From: Pararhizobium sp. IMCC21322 | Lineage (GTDB): Bacteria; Pseudomonadota; Alphaproteobacteria; Rhizobiales; GCA-2746425 | DNA length: 64,000 nt | Direction: 5' to 3' | Assembly (NCBI RefSeq): GCF_030758295.1 | Contig: NZ_CP132335.1 | Coordinates: forward strand, 2,332,412-2,396,411 | Shown here: piece after piece, positions 29,364 to 39,607 of the stretch | Layout of the letters: each line of letters begins with the position of its first letter | Numbering within the stretch: the stretch's first letter is position 1 | Program-made: the position numbers and the translations under genes | The notes under the pieces: generated by a model | The model's input: only the letters and a program-made list of their open reading frames with translations | Databases searched by the model: none | Told to the model about the DNA's origin: nothing

Positions 29364-30640
29364 TGCCTGCTGAGACGCTCCTGCGAGACATGTTCTATGC
29401 TGCGGTTGCTGCTGCAAATCCAGATTTGGTTGTTCCGCCGCATCTTCCCGAGAAGCCGGAAGGCCGCGTCATTGTTTTGGGCGCAGGCAAAGCCTCGGCT
29501 GCCATGGCAAGAGCTGCGGAAGACAAGATCCTGCAGTCATGGGGCCTTGTTCCAAGCGGTCTGGTCGTCACTCAATATGGCGCAGCGGTTTCGTGCCAGC
29601 ATATTGAAATTGTGGAAGCAAATCATCCGGTGCCGGACGCAAACGGCATGGAGGCCGCTGAGCGCATTCTGGCTATTGCCGATTCTGCCGATGCGGATGA
29701 TCTGGTCCTGTTTCTGGTATCCGGTGGCGGTTCATCTTTGCTGCCGTTGCCTGGAAAAGGCCTTACCCTTGACGACAAGCAGGCCATCAACAAGGCTCTG
29801 TTGAAATCAGGTGCTGCCATTCACGAGATGAATGTTGTCCGCAAGCATTTGTCCGCCATCAAGGGCGGACGGTTGGCAGCTGCTGCCTATCCCGCCAAAT
29901 TGGTAACGCTTGGTATCTCGGACGTCCCGGGCGATGATTTTGGGACAATTGCATCCGGTCCCACAATCGCCGACCCCTCAACAGTGGCAGATGCGATTGA
30001 TATATTGGGTCGCTACAAAATCAGCCTGCCCCAACATATCGCGAATTTTCTGGAACAGGATAGCGCAGAAACGCCTGATCCTTCATCAGTATGTTTCAGC
30101 AACTCGCAAAGCACACTGGTTGCCAGGCCGCAGGCATCTCTGGAAGCGGCTGCAGAGGTGGCAAAGCAGGCAGGTTACACGCCACTAATCCTTGGTGATG
30201 CTATCGAGGGCGAAGCGCAGGACGTTGGTCTGGTTATGGCTGGAATAGCCAAACAGGTCCGCAATTACGGCCAACCCGCACAGCCGCCACTCGCGCTAAT
30301 TTCAGGCGGAGAAACAACAGTTTCGGTGAATGGCCCGGCAGGGCGCGGCGGCCGCAATACAGCCTTTCTGCTGAGCTTTGCCAATGCCGCCAATGACATG
30401 CCCGGCATTTCGGCGCTGGCCTGTGACACGGACGGAATTGACGGCACGCAGGATAATGCCGGAGCGTTGTATTTGCCGGGCGATATCGCCTTGGGCCGCC
30501 AGGCGGGACGACGCGCCATCGATGATCTGTCAGGCTTCGACAGTTACAGCTTCTTTGAAGCCATAAACCGGTTGGTCATGACCGGACCAACACTGACGAA
30601 TGTCAATGATTTGCGCGTCATTCTGATTGACCCTATCTGA
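29360..30640 (+). CDS. Glycerate 2-kinase (MOFRL/GckA-TtuD family)
   Basis: The enzyme phosphorylates D-glycerate to 2-phosphoglycerate. The N-terminal domain has VLGAGKASAAMARAAE and FLVSGGGSSLLPLP. The C-terminal MOFRL region has LISGGETTVSVNGPAGRGGRN and DTDGIDGTQDNAGA. It is 426 residues and complete. The start overlaps the transpeptidase stop by 4 bases. It may serve the serine/glyoxylate route, together with the hydroxypyruvate isomerase-like protein 4 kb downstream, but that link is inferred. Confidence 0.93.
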   Translation: MMPAETLLRDMFYAAVAAANPDLVVPPHLPEKPEGRVIVLGAGKASAAMARAAEDKILQSWGLVPSGLVVTQYGAAVSCQHIEIVEANHPVPDANGMEAAERILAIADSADADDLVLFLVSGGGSSLLPLPGKGLTLDDKQAINKALLKSGAAIHEMNVVRKHLSAIKGGRLAAAAYPAKLVTLGISDVPGDDFGTIASGPTIADPSTVADAIDILGRYKISLPQHIANFLEQDSAETPDPSSVCFSNSQSTLVARPQASLEAAAEVAKQAGYTPLILGDAIEGEAQDVGLVMAGIAKQVRNYGQPAQPPLALISGGETTVSVNGPAGRGGRNTAFLLSFANAANDMPGISALACDTDGIDGTQDNAGALYLPGDIALGRQAGRRAIDDLSGFDSYSFFEAINRLVMTGPTLTNVNDLRVILIDPI

Positions 30641-30803
30641 GTTGTTTCGCAGCTACGTCTGATGGAAAACCATCAAGACGATGATACTGATTGCAATTGA
30701 TATTGGACCGTGGCCCCAATACCATCGTCCTCAATCCATAAGACAGTCGAACACGCTGCAATCGCCGAACGGCACATCAACGCAATAGATAATTGGGGGG
30801 ACT

Positions 30804-32267
30804 GTGAGCACACCAACTTTCCTTGGTCTGGATATCGGAACATCGGCGGTTAAAGCCGTCCTGATAGATGCAGACCAGACCATTCTGGCAAGCGAAAGCG
30901 CTTCCATGGATGTAACCCGCCCGCAGCCTGGTTGGTCAGAGCAAGACCCGGAAAGCTGGATTACCGCAACCCGGAAGGCCATGGCTCTGGTCAAGGCGGC
31001 CCAACCTGAAGCGCTGTCGCGTTTGCAGGGCATTGGGCTCTCTGGCCACATGCATGGTGCAACACTGCTTGGGAAAGACCACAAGCCTTTGCGTCCCTGT
31101 ATTTTGTGGAATGATGGGCGGTCGGCAAAAGAATGTACCGAGTTGGAGGCCAAGGCTGATTTCCGTGGCATTGCTGGAAACATCGTTATGGCCGGATTTA
31201 CCGCGCCAAAGCTGGCCTGGGTCGCGAAGCATGAGCCGGAGATATTCGAAGCAACACATAAAGTGCTTTTGCCAAAGGATTATGTGCGGCTTTGGCTGAC
31301 GGGCGAATTTGCCTCAGACATGTCAGATGCCGCCGGTACCATGTGGCTCGATGTTGCCGGGCGTAAATGGTCGCCGGAATTGTTGCAGGCTACCGGCCTG
31401 TCGATGGACCATATGCCGGACCTGGTTGAAGGCAGCGCGACATCTGGCAATTTGCGCGGCGATTTATGTGCTGAATGGGGCTTGAGCGGAAGCATTGCTG
31501 TTGCAGGTGGCGGTGGCGACAACGCCGCCTCAGCATGCGGCCTAGGCACGGTTGTGCCGGGCTCGGCTTTTGTTTCGCTCGGAACATCCGGCGTGTTGTT
31601 CATCTGCAATGATCGGTTCTCTCCCAACACTGATGGCGCGGTTCACGCCTTTTGCCATGCAATACCGGATACCTGGCATCAAATGGGGGTTATCCTGTCA
31701 GCGATGGACAGCCTGACCTGGTTGTCGAACACAACGGGCACATCAGCACCTGAATTGACTGCCGCTCTGGATGGTCCCTTGAACGGGCCTGCACGCGGGC
31801 TGTTTCTGCCTTATCTGTCCGGCGAGCGAACACCGCATAATGATGCATCTGCGCGCGGCGCATTTATTGGCATTGATCACAGCACGGATAAAGCGGTCCT
31901 GACACAGATGGTTCTGGAAGGCATAGCATTTGCCTTCTGCGACAGTCTGCGCGTCCTCTCGGCTGCCGGTTCCAAAATCGACAGTGCATTGGTGGCGGGC
32001 GGTGGCGCCCGCAGCAAGGTGTTGTTGGATATTCTGGCAACGGCAATGAATATTGAACTGCATTTGCCGGAAGCGGGCGATTTTGGCGGTGGCTTTGGTG
32101 CTGCTCGTCTGGGACTGACAGCGGCAACGGGCGCAAACCCTGCAGAAATTTGCAGCCAGCCGCGCATTGTCGAAACCATTTCGCCAAATGCGAAATTGAC
32201 CGCTGCCTATCAGGAAAAATATCAAACCTATCAGGCGCTCTATCCAGCGCTCAAACCACTAATATAA
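30804..32267 (+). CDS. xylB: Xylulokinase
   Basis: XylB phosphorylates D-xylulose. FGGY-family motifs are [15 protein letters not shown] at the N-terminus, [26 protein letters not shown], the LGTSGVLF phosphate loop and [14 protein letters not shown]. Length is 487. The start is GTG at 30804, directly after GGGGGGAC. It precedes xylA by 16 bp. The 163-bp upstream gap has a small GATGGAAAACCATC hairpin but no recognised XylR operator. Confidence 0.95.
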   Translation: MSTPTFLGLDIGTSAVKAVLIDADQTILASESASMDVTRPQPGWSEQDPESWITATRKAMALVKAAQPEALSRLQGIGLSGHMHGATLLGKDHKPLRPCILWNDGRSAKECTELEAKADFRGIAGNIVMAGFTAPKLAWVAKHEPEIFEATHKVLLPKDYVRLWLTGEFASDMSDAAGTMWLDVAGRKWSPELLQATGLSMDHMPDLVEGSATSGNLRGDLCAEWGLSGSIAVAGGGGDNAASACGLGTVVPGSAFVSLGTSGVLFICNDRFSPNTDGAVHAFCHAIPDTWHQMGVILSAMDSLTWLSNTTGTSAPELTAALDGPLNGPARGLFLPYLSGERTPHNDASARGAFIGIDHSTDKAVLTQMVLEGIAFAFCDSLRVLSAAGSKIDSALVAGGGARSKVLLDILATAMNIELHLPEAGDFGGGFGAARLGLTAATGANPAEICSQPRIVETISPNAKLTAAYQEKYQTYQALYPALKPLI

Positions 32268-32283
32268 GGGTGAGGAACAACAC

Positions 32284-33594
32284 ATGAGCACCGGATTCTT
32301 CGGCGACATCCCGACAATCAAATATGAAGGCGCTGACAGCGACAATCAGTTTGCATATCGCCATTACAATCCCACTGAGATTGTAATGGGCAAATCCATG
32401 GAAGATCATCTGCGGGTGGCAATCGCTTATTGGCACAGCTTCTGCTGGCCCGGCAGCGATCCCTTTGGTGGGCAAACCCTCGATCGTCCCTGGTTTGGCG
32501 ATACCATGGAAGGCGCGCGCCTGAAGGCTGACGTGGCCTTCGAGATGTTCGATATTCTCAACGCACCGTTCTTTTGTTTTCATGATCGCGACATTGCACC
32601 AGAAGGCGATACGCTGGCGGAAAGCAACCGCAATGTCAGCGAGATCGCCGACATATTCGCCGCCAAAATGCAGACGTCGAAAACACGGCTGCTTTGGGGC
32701 ACTGCGAATTTGTTTTCCCACAAGCGCTTTATGTCCGGCGGTGCCACCAATCCTGATCCGGCTGTCTTTGGCTATGCAGCCGCACAGGTAAAACATGCAA
32801 TGGATGTGACCCATCAGCTTGGAGGTGAGAACTATGTTCTGTGGGGTGGCCGTGAAGGCTACGAGACAGTGCTCAACACCGACATGAAACGCGAGTTGAA
32901 TCAACTTGGTCGCTTTTTAAGCATGGTCGTTGATTACAAACACAAAATCGGTTTCAAAGGCGCCATTCTGATCGAGCCGAAACCTCAGGAACCCACAAAA
33001 CATCAATATGATTACGATGTGGCTACCGTCTATGGCTTGCTGAAAGCGCATGGCTTGGAAAATGAAGTGAAGGTCAACATCGAAGTTGGCCACGCTGTTC
33101 TGGCCAATCACTCCTTCGAGCATGAAATCTGCACGGCAATGGCTCTGGGAATTTTTGGCTCCGTTGATGCCAATCGCAATGATTATCAGTCCGGTTGGGA
33201 TACAGATCAGTTCCCCAACAATGTGCCGGAAATGGCTTTGGCACTATACTACATTCTGAAAGGCGGCGGCCTTACTTCAGGTGGCTTTAATTTTGACAGC
33301 AAACTGCGTCGTCAATCGACTGAGCCTGCAGATTTGATCGTCTCACATATTGGCGGCATTGATGTTCTGGCGCGGTCATTGAAAGCCGGAGCTGCCATGC
33401 TGGAAGACGGTGTGCTGGATGGATTTGTCGAAGATCGCTACGCGGGCTGGAGCCATCCCGAAGCGCAGAAAATGCTGGATGGAAGCTACGCGCTTGATGA
33501 CATTGCAGGCTGGGTGCATGCTGATGGCATTAATCCGGAGCCCAAATCTGGGCGCCAGGAATATCTGGAAAACATCGTCAACAGATATGTGTAA
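32284..33594 (+). CDS. xylA: Xylose isomerase
   Basis: XylA converts D-xylose to D-xylulose. The 436-residue class II enzyme shows the catalytic [13 protein letters not shown] and the metal ligands [32 protein letters not shown] and the C-terminal [13 protein letters not shown]. It is intact. It is co-transcribed with xylB and the Gfo/Idh gene, 9 bp downstream. Confidence 0.97.
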   Translation: MSTGFFGDIPTIKYEGADSDNQFAYRHYNPTEIVMGKSMEDHLRVAIAYWHSFCWPGSDPFGGQTLDRPWFGDTMEGARLKADVAFEMFDILNAPFFCFHDRDIAPEGDTLAESNRNVSEIADIFAAKMQTSKTRLLWGTANLFSHKRFMSGGATNPDPAVFGYAAAQVKHAMDVTHQLGGENYVLWGGREGYETVLNTDMKRELNQLGRFLSMVVDYKHKIGFKGAILIEPKPQEPTKHQYDYDVATVYGLLKAHGLENEVKVNIEVGHAVLANHSFEHEICTAMALGIFGSVDANRNDYQSGWDTDQFPNNVPEMALALYYILKGGGLTSGGFNFDSKLRRQSTEPADLIVSHIGGIDVLARSLKAGAAMLEDGVLDGFVEDRYAGWSHPEAQKMLDGSYALDDIAGWVHADGINPEPKSGRQEYLENIVNRYV

Positions 33595-33603
33595 GAGGGA
33601 TTC

Positions 33604-34749
33604 ATGAGTAAAATCAGATATGGTATGGTCGGCGGCGGGCAGGGCGCTTTCATTGGTGGCGTCCACCGCATAGCAGCCCGCATGGATGACCATTTTGAAC
33701 TGGTCGCCGGGGCTTTTTCGTCCACGGCGGACAAGTCCAAAGCCTCCGGCGCTGAATTGGGCGTCGATGCTGACCGCACCTATGGCGATTTTGCTGAAAT
33801 GGCAAAGGCCGAAGGCGCACGCAGCGATGGCATTGAAGCTGTGGCGATTGTCACGCCAAATCACATGCATTTTCCAATTGCAAAAGCGTTTCTGGAAGCT
33901 GGCATTCATGTGATCTGCGACAAGCCGATGACCACCACACTTGAAGATGCTCAGGAGCTTGCAAAACTGGTCGAGACAACCGGCAAGCTGTTTGTTCTGA
34001 CGCATAATTATTCCGGCTATCCGCTGATCCGTCATGCCAGAGCCATGGTTGCCGATGGCGAACTTGGCAAAATTCAGATCATTCAGGCTGAATACCCGCA
34101 GGACTGGCTTACCGAGGCACTCGAGGGTACTGGCCAGAAGCAGGCGGCTTGGCGCACGGATCCAAAACAATCCGGCGTTGGTGGCTGTGTGGGGGACATC
34201 GGGACCCATGCCTATCATCTGGCGGGATACGTATCAGGGCTGAAAGCACAAAAGCTTGCAGCGGACCTCACAACTTTTGTTCCTGACCGCGATCTGGATG
34301 ACAACATTCACGTCATGCTGCGTTATGAAAACGGCGCAAAAGGTATGATCTGGGCCAGCCAGGTTGCCCCTGGCAATGAAAACGGGTTGAGACTGCGTAT
34401 TTACGGCACCAAGGGCGGCTTGTCCTGGGAACAGGAAAACCCGAACCGTATGCTGCACACGCCCTATGGCGAACCGCCGCGCATCCTGACACGTGGCGGC
34501 CCGACTGTTGGTCCGGAAGCAGAGCGTATGTCTCGCGTCCCACCGGGGCATCCCGAGGGCTATCTGGAAGGCTTTGCCAATATATACAGCGAAGCTGCGG
34601 CTGCCATTACGGCATTCCGGAACAATCAGGCAGCCGATAAAGCTGTCCATTTCCCAACCGTGAACGACGGCGTTGACGGTGTAGCTTTCATTGTTGCCTG
34701 TGTGAAATCAAGCGAGGCCGATTCAGCCTGGACTGATATTCAGGCGTAG
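33604..34749 (+). CDS. Gfo/Idh/MocA-family sugar oxidoreductase
   Basis: A 381-residue NAD(P)-dependent dehydrogenase with an N-terminal Rossmann fold (GMVGGGQGAFIGGVHR), the family motif CDKPMTTTLEDA in place of EKP, and GGCVGDIGTHAYHLAGYV in the substrate domain. The substrate is not predictable. As the third gene of the xyl operon it probably acts on a pentose or a related sugar or inositol. RBS AGAGG precedes ATG 33604. Confidence 0.9.
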   Translation: MSKIRYGMVGGGQGAFIGGVHRIAARMDDHFELVAGAFSSTADKSKASGAELGVDADRTYGDFAEMAKAEGARSDGIEAVAIVTPNHMHFPIAKAFLEAGIHVICDKPMTTTLEDAQELAKLVETTGKLFVLTHNYSGYPLIRHARAMVADGELGKIQIIQAEYPQDWLTEALEGTGQKQAAWRTDPKQSGVGGCVGDIGTHAYHLAGYVSGLKAQKLAADLTTFVPDRDLDDNIHVMLRYENGAKGMIWASQVAPGNENGLRLRIYGTKGGLSWEQENPNRMLHTPYGEPPRILTRGGPTVGPEAERMSRVPPGHPEGYLEGFANIYSEAAAAITAFRNNQAADKAVHFPTVNDGVDGVAFIVACVKSSEADSAWTDIQA

Positions 34750-34765
34750 ATGTTCGAAAGTAATC

Positions 34766-34798
34766 TTGACCGCAACGGCCTTTCGCCGTTGCTGTCAA
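34766..34798. terminator. Hairpin between convergent xyl operon and hyi-like gene
   Basis: TTGAC-C-GCAACGGC and GCCGTTGC-T-GTCAA form a 13-bp stem with one mismatch and a five-base loop. Its right arm overlaps the stop of the minus-strand gene. It can serve both directions, though T-tracts are weak. Confidence 0.6.
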
Positions 34799-35571
34799 TT
34801 CATCTCTTTTATCCAGCCGAGCCCGGCTGCTGTATCCTCAATCGGCTTGTACTCGCATCCAATCCAACCCTCATAACCAATCGCGTCGATGTGACGGAAC
34901 AGGAACGGGTAGTTGATCTCGCCTGTACCCGGCTCATGCCGGCCCGGATTATCAGCAAGCTGCAAATGTCCGATGCGGTGCAGATTGGCGGCAAGCGTAT
35001 TGGCCAAATCCCCTTCCATCACCTGCATATGATAAATGTCATATTGCAGCGATAGATTGTCTGAACCAACTTTCTCGATAATATCAAAAGCCTGTGCAGA
35101 GGTGTTGAGATAGAAGCCCGGGATATCGCGTGTGTTGATGGCCTCTATCACCAGATGAACATCATGTTTGGCAAATTCAGCGGTAGCGTAGCGCAGGTTT
35201 TCTACAAAGGTTTGCTCCATCAAGGCAGGATCAATATCGGATGCCGGTATACCGGACAGGCAGTTTACCGTCGGGCAATTCAATGCATTGGCGGCGTCAA
35301 TGGCGGTTTGAACCGATGCGCGAAACTCATCAACACGATCCGGCAAGCACCCAAGGCCGCGGTCACCTGCCTCCCAATCGCCCGGTGGCATGTTGAACAG
35401 AACTTGAATCAGATTCAGAGAACGAAGCTTTTCCACTAAGTCATTGATGTCATAATCAAAAGGAAACATGTATTCCACGGCTTCAAAGCCAGCCTGGCTG
35501 GCAGCGTCAAACCGGTCCAGCATCGGCAAATCGGTAAAGAGCCAATTCAAATTGGCAGCAAATCTTGGCAT
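34795..35571 (-). CDS. Hydroxypyruvate isomerase-like TIM-barrel protein
   Basis: A 258-residue AP-endonuclease-2-fold sugar isomerase. Typical Hyi features are MPRFAANLNWLFTDLP at the start, FNMPPGDWEAGDRG, NCLSG, LVIEAINTRDIPGFYLN (metal Glu), LQYDIYHMQVMEGDL and GCEYKPIEDT. Hyi interconverts hydroxypyruvate and tartronate semialdehyde, but relatives isomerise other sugars. The frame continues to 35811. ATG 35571 gives the family's normal length and start, after the purine-rich GGGAGT stretch 10-15 bases upstream. Confidence 0.85.
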   Translation of the reverse strand: MPRFAANLNWLFTDLPMLDRFDAASQAGFEAVEYMFPFDYDINDLVEKLRSLNLIQVLFNMPPGDWEAGDRGLGCLPDRVDEFRASVQTAIDAANALNCPTVNCLSGIPASDIDPALMEQTFVENLRYATAEFAKHDVHLVIEAINTRDIPGFYLNTSAQAFDIIEKVGSDNLSLQYDIYHMQVMEGDLANTLAANLHRIGHLQLADNPGRHEPGTGEINYPFLFRHIDAIGYEGWIGCEYKPIEDTAAGLGWIKEMN

Positions 35572-35672
35572 ATTGGCTGATACTCCCTGTCTACCGCCAC
35601 GAGTGGCTTGCTGAAATGCGTCGGAGCCGTTTACAACAGACACATCAACAAGACAAACGCAGCAAAAAACCA

Positions 35673-35690
35673 ATAGGGGTGCACCCCTAT
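35673..35690. promoter_or_regulatory. Perfect 18-bp palindrome upstream of the Liv-type operon
   Basis: ATAGGGGTGCACCCCTAT is an exact palindrome 17 bp before the binding-protein ATG and just upstream of its GGGAGAG ribosome-binding site. Lacking a loop, it looks like a dimeric regulator's operator more than an RNA hairpin. The regulator is unknown. Confidence 0.6.
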
Positions 35691-35707
35691 CCATTTGGGA
35701 GAGACTT

Positions 35708-36859
35708 ATGAAGAAAACAGTTTTGGCCGCAACGACAGCCTTGTCGGTGGCAGTGCTGTCCTTGGCCACAGCCACAACGGCCAGCGCCGAACTCAAGGTC
35801 GGTATGATCACGACCTTGTCCGGCGGTGGCGCAAGCCTGGGTGTGGATGTTCGCGACGGTTTTCAGCTGGCACTGAAAATGGCTGGCGATCAACAAATTG
35901 AACTCTTGATTGAAGATGACGCGCGCAAGCCGGAAAATGCGGTTAAAATTGCGGACAAGTTCATTTCCAGCGACAAGGTCGATGTCTTGACCGGCATTAT
36001 CTGGTCCAATCTTGCAATGGCCGTTGTTCCAAAAACTGTACGTGGCGGAACCTTCTACATCAGCCCCAATGCCGGTCCGTCCGCATTGGCTGGAAAAGGC
36101 TGTCATGAAAACTATTTCAATGCCGCATGGCAGAACGACAATCTGCATGAAGCCATGGGCAATTATGCCAATGATGCGGGATACAGCAAAAGCTTCATTC
36201 TTGCGCCGAACTATCCGGCGGGCAAAGATGCGCTGACAGGCTACAAGCGCTTCTACAAAGGCGAAGCTGCAGGCGAGATTTACACCAAACTCGGCCAGAC
36301 AGATTATGCCGCAGAAATTGCCCAGATCAAAAACTCAGATGCAGACAGCGTCTTCTTCTTCCTGCCAGGCGGAATGGGAATTGCCTTCATGAAGCAATAT
36401 GCCCAGTCCGGTGTTGACCTTCCGGTGCTTGGCCCGGCATTCTCGTTTGATCAGGGCATCTTGGGTGCTGTTGGCGATGCCGCTCTTGGCGTCAAGAACT
36501 CTTCCCAATGGTCCAAGGATCTGACGAACCCGGCCAACAAAGCCTTCGTACAAGCTTTTACCGAGGAGTATGGCCGCCTTCCATCGCTCTATGCCAGTCA
36601 GGGTTTTGACACAGCTAACCTGATCCTGTCTGCTGCTGCAAAAGCAAATGTGTCGAACAAGGCGGCTTTCCGTGATGCACTGCGTGCAGCCGACTTTGAA
36701 TCCGTTCGTGGTGATTTCAGCTTTGGCCCGAACCACCATCCGATCCAGAACATTTATGTTCGCGAAGTGATCAAGGAAGGTGACGTTCTGACCAACAAGA
36801 TCGTATCTATCGGCCTTGAAAATCACAGCGATGCATACGCTGTTGACTGCAAAATGTAG
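35708..36859 (+). CDS. Branched-chain-amino-acid-type ABC transporter substrate-binding protein
   Basis: A 383-residue periplasmic binding protein of the LivJ/LivK fold. It has a signal peptide MKKTVLAATTALSVAVLSL...ASAE, then LKVGMITTLSGGGASLGVDVRDGFQLAL and ELLIEDDARKPENAVK. The ligand is not predictable: the family takes amino acids, urea, amides and aromatic acids. It heads a five-gene importer operon and is followed by a partial terminator, which would raise its level over the membrane parts. Confidence 0.92.
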   Translation: MKKTVLAATTALSVAVLSLATATTASAELKVGMITTLSGGGASLGVDVRDGFQLALKMAGDQQIELLIEDDARKPENAVKIADKFISSDKVDVLTGIIWSNLAMAVVPKTVRGGTFYISPNAGPSALAGKGCHENYFNAAWQNDNLHEAMGNYANDAGYSKSFILAPNYPAGKDALTGYKRFYKGEAAGEIYTKLGQTDYAAEIAQIKNSDADSVFFFLPGGMGIAFMKQYAQSGVDLPVLGPAFSFDQGILGAVGDAALGVKNSSQWSKDLTNPANKAFVQAFTEEYGRLPSLYASQGFDTANLILSAAAKANVSNKAAFRDALRAADFESVRGDFSFGPNHHPIQNIYVREVIKEGDVLTNKIVSIGLENHSDAYAVDCKM

Positions 36860-36876
36860 TCTGCGTAAACGAACTG

Positions 36877-36915
36877 AACCCGGCTTCAACCCAAGTGCTG
36901 AAGCCGGGTTTTTCT
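36877..36915 (+). terminator. Intra-operon terminator after the binding-protein gene
   Basis: AACCCGGCTTCA and TGAAGCCGGGTT form a perfect 12-bp stem followed by TTTCTT. It lies between the binding-protein stop and the first permease (ATG 36933), as in many importers where the binding protein is made in excess. Confidence 0.88.
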
Positions 36916-36932
36916 TGTCGGGAAAGATCTGA

Positions 36933-37865
36933 ATGTCCACCTTACTGATAGCCGAACAGGTTCTGAACGGTCTGCAATTGGGCGTGACATTGTTCCTGAT
37001 GGCAGCTGGCCTGACACTTGTTTTCGGAGTCATGGGGCTGATCAATCTGGCGCATGGATCATTGTATATGATCGGTGCGTTCTGCTGCGCCTTTGTCTCG
37101 GTTGAGACAGGGTCTTTCTTCCTCGGTCTCCTGGCAGGTATGGCAGGTGCGGCTGTTGCTGGCGCGTTGCTGGAAATGGTCGTCATGCAGCGTCTTTATG
37201 CCCGCGATCATCTGGATCAGGTGCTTGCGACATTCGCACTGATCCTGATTGCCTCTGAAGGCACGCGCTGGGTGTTTGGTGATGTGCCGCTGTTTCTGGA
37301 TGTGCCAGAGGCATTTTCCGGCACGATTGAGCTGATCGGCGGGCTGACCTATTCCAAATACAGATTGCTCATCATTTTTGTGGGCCTGCTGGTGGCGTTG
37401 GGGCTGTATTGGCTGATTGCCCGCACGCGGCTGGGCATGCGCATCAGAGCCGGGGAATCCGACCGGGAAATGATTGCAGCCCTTGGCGTCAATATTCGCC
37501 TTGTCTACACCATCGTCTTTGCCCTTGGGGCGGCTCTTGCCGGGCTGGCAGGCTCCATGGTTGGCGCGCTGTCATCCGTTCAGGTTGGCATGGGCGAACC
37601 GGTTCTGATCCTTGCATTCGTTGTGGTCGTGATTGGCGGTATTGGCTCCGTCAAAGGCGCGCTGATTGGCGCCATACTGGTGGGGCTGGTTGATACGTTG
37701 GGCCGGGTTTTTCTGCCGTCCTTCTTCCAGCTTTTCATGGATAATTCAGATGCCATGACGCTTGGCTCATCTCTGGCATCCATGGCCATCTATGTGGTGA
37801 TGGCAATTGTGCTGGCCGTGCGCCCGCAAGGCCTGTTCCCGGCAACCGGCACGAGCAGTGCCTGA
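36933..37865 (+). CDS. LivH-type ABC permease
   Basis: Inner-membrane permease of 310 residues with about eight hydrophobic segments. The family motif is AALGVNIRLVYTIVFALGAALAGLAG and the opening is EQVLNGLQLGVTLFLMAAGLTLVFGVMGLINLAHG. It forms the heterodimeric channel with the next gene, one base away. Confidence 0.92.
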   Translation: MSTLLIAEQVLNGLQLGVTLFLMAAGLTLVFGVMGLINLAHGSLYMIGAFCCAFVSVETGSFFLGLLAGMAGAAVAGALLEMVVMQRLYARDHLDQVLATFALILIASEGTRWVFGDVPLFLDVPEAFSGTIELIGGLTYSKYRLLIIFVGLLVALGLYWLIARTRLGMRIRAGESDREMIAALGVNIRLVYTIVFALGAALAGLAGSMVGALSSVQVGMGEPVLILAFVVVVIGGIGSVKGALIGAILVGLVDTLGRVFLPSFFQLFMDNSDAMTLGSSLASMAIYVVMAIVLAVRPQGLFPATGTSSA

Positions 37866-37866
37866 T

Positions 37867-38847
37867 ATGTCACGTGAATCCTGGGTCAGTCTTGTTGTTC
37901 TGGTAGGCCTGCCTGTGGCCGCCTTCATCGCCCATATATCCGGCGAGACCTACATCATTAATCTGCTGACCCGAATGACAGTTCTGGGCCTTGCCGGGAT
38001 CGGGCTGAATTTTGCACTTGGCTATGGCGGCATGGTCAGCTTCGGCCACGCAGCCTTTTTTGGTCTGGGTGCTTACGTAACCGGCATTGCCGCGTTTCAT
38101 GCCTTCGACGAGAGCCTGTTTGCTACTGTTCCGTTTGAACTGGCTGGCACCAATCAGATGCTGCTGATCTGGCTGATCGCGCTTTTGCTGGCAGGGTTTC
38201 TGGCTTTGCTGATCGGCTTCATCTCCCTGCGCACCTCTGGCGTTTACTTCATCATGATCACGCTGGCCTTTGCCCAGATGCTATATTATTTCGCTATTTC
38301 CTGGCCCGCTTATGGCGGGGAGGATGGACTGTCGATCTATCTGCGCAATGAATTTCCGGGCGTGCAGACTGATAAGGCATTCTCGTTTTTTCTGCTGTGT
38401 TTTGCCGTTTTGCTGTTGGTGCTGTTGCTCTGCTGGCGCTTTGTAAATGCGCGTTTCGGCGCGGCGCTCCAGGGCGCGCGTATGAATGCGCTGCGCCTTT
38501 CCAGCATTGGCATTGCGCCTTTCCCCGTTAAGCTCACTGCCTTTGTTTTGTCAGCCATGATCGTTGCTCTGGCGGGGGCGTTGTTTGGCGAGTTGAACGG
38601 CTTTATCAGCCCCACCAGCCTCAGCTGGCAGATGTCAGGCGAATTGATCATCTTCGTCATTCTGGGTGGTGTCGGACGATTGGTTGGACCGCTCATCGGC
38701 GCAATCGTATTTGTGCTATTGGAAACCTATCTTGGTGGGCTGACGGACCGCTGGCAATTCTTCCTCGGCCTCATTCTTCTGGCAACGGTGCTGTTTGCCA
38801 ATGGCGGCATCATGGGCCTCATTGGCGGGAGAACCCGTCATGACTGA
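37867..38847 (+). CDS. LivM-type ABC permease
   Basis: A 326-residue inner-membrane permease. Typical features are GIGLNFALGYGGMVSFGHAAFFGLGAY and GARMNALRLSSIGIAPFPVKLTAFVLSA. ATG 37867 directly follows the LivH stop; the longer open frame from 37807 lies inside livH. It overlaps the next gene by 8 bases. Confidence 0.92.
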   Translation: MSRESWVSLVVLVGLPVAAFIAHISGETYIINLLTRMTVLGLAGIGLNFALGYGGMVSFGHAAFFGLGAYVTGIAAFHAFDESLFATVPFELAGTNQMLLIWLIALLLAGFLALLIGFISLRTSGVYFIMITLAFAQMLYYFAISWPAYGGEDGLSIYLRNEFPGVQTDKAFSFFLLCFAVLLLVLLLCWRFVNARFGAALQGARMNALRLSSIGIAPFPVKLTAFVLSAMIVALAGALFGELNGFISPTSLSWQMSGELIIFVILGGVGRLVGPLIGAIVFVLLETYLGGLTDRWQFFLGLILLATVLFANGGIMGLIGGRTRHD

Positions 38848-39607
38848 TAGCCCGAAGCCAATCCTTGAGATCAAAAATCTGTCCAAGCGCTTTGGTGCCG
38901 TACAAGCCAGCGATGATGTCTCCTTGTCAGTCCTGCCCGGCAGGCTGCACGCATTGATCGGTCCCAATGGCGCTGGAAAATCCACGCTGATTGGCCAGAT
39001 ATCCGGATTTCTCGCACCCGACGAGGGCCAGATATTTCTGAAAAACCGGGATGTGACGCATTTGTCCGCCGAGCGCCGGGTTCATATGGGGCTTGGCCGC
39101 AGTTTTCAGGTTTCCAACCTATTGCTGGAATGGTCTGCACGCCGCAATGTCATGCTGGCGGTTCAGGCGCGCAAGGGCGGCAGCTTTCGTTTTTTCAGGA
39201 ATGTCTGGAAGGATCAGGCTTTGCGCTCTGCTGCCGAAGCCGCCCTGCAAAAAGTCGGCCTTCAGGACCGGGCCGATATCCGCGCCATGGAACTTTCCCA
39301 CGGCGAAAGGCGGCAACTGGAGTTTGCTTGCGCGTTGGCACTGGAGCCGAGCCTTCTTGTGCTGGACGAGCCGATGGCGGGTCTAGGCCCGGAAGGCACA
39401 GCTGCGATGACAGCGTTTCTGGCGGACTTGAAACACACCATCCCGATTCTGTTGGTGGAGCATGATATGGATGCGGTCTTCAGACTGGCCGATGAAATCT
39501 CTGTTCTGGTCTATGGAAAAATCATTGCCAGCGGATCACCTGAAGATATCCGCCAGTCTGCGGCTGTGCAGGAAGCCTATCTGGGGAGCAGTACGGATGC
39601 TGCTTGA
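38840..39607 (+). CDS. LivG-type ABC ATP-binding protein
   Basis: A 255-residue ATPase with Walker A GPNGAGKST, signature LSHGERRQLEFACAL and Walker B LLVLDEPMAGLG, then LVEHDMDAVFRLAD. ATG 38840 (MTDSPKPILEI) is chosen over 38795, which is inside livM. The His in LSHGE is usual for this subfamily. Confidence 0.92.
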   Translation: MTDSPKPILEIKNLSKRFGAVQASDDVSLSVLPGRLHALIGPNGAGKSTLIGQISGFLAPDEGQIFLKNRDVTHLSAERRVHMGLGRSFQVSNLLLEWSARRNVMLAVQARKGGSFRFFRNVWKDQALRSAAEAALQKVGLQDRADIRAMELSHGERRQLEFACALALEPSLLVLDEPMAGLGPEGTAAMTAFLADLKHTIPILLVEHDMDAVFRLADEISVLVYGKIIASGSPEDIRQSAAVQEAYLGSSTDAA

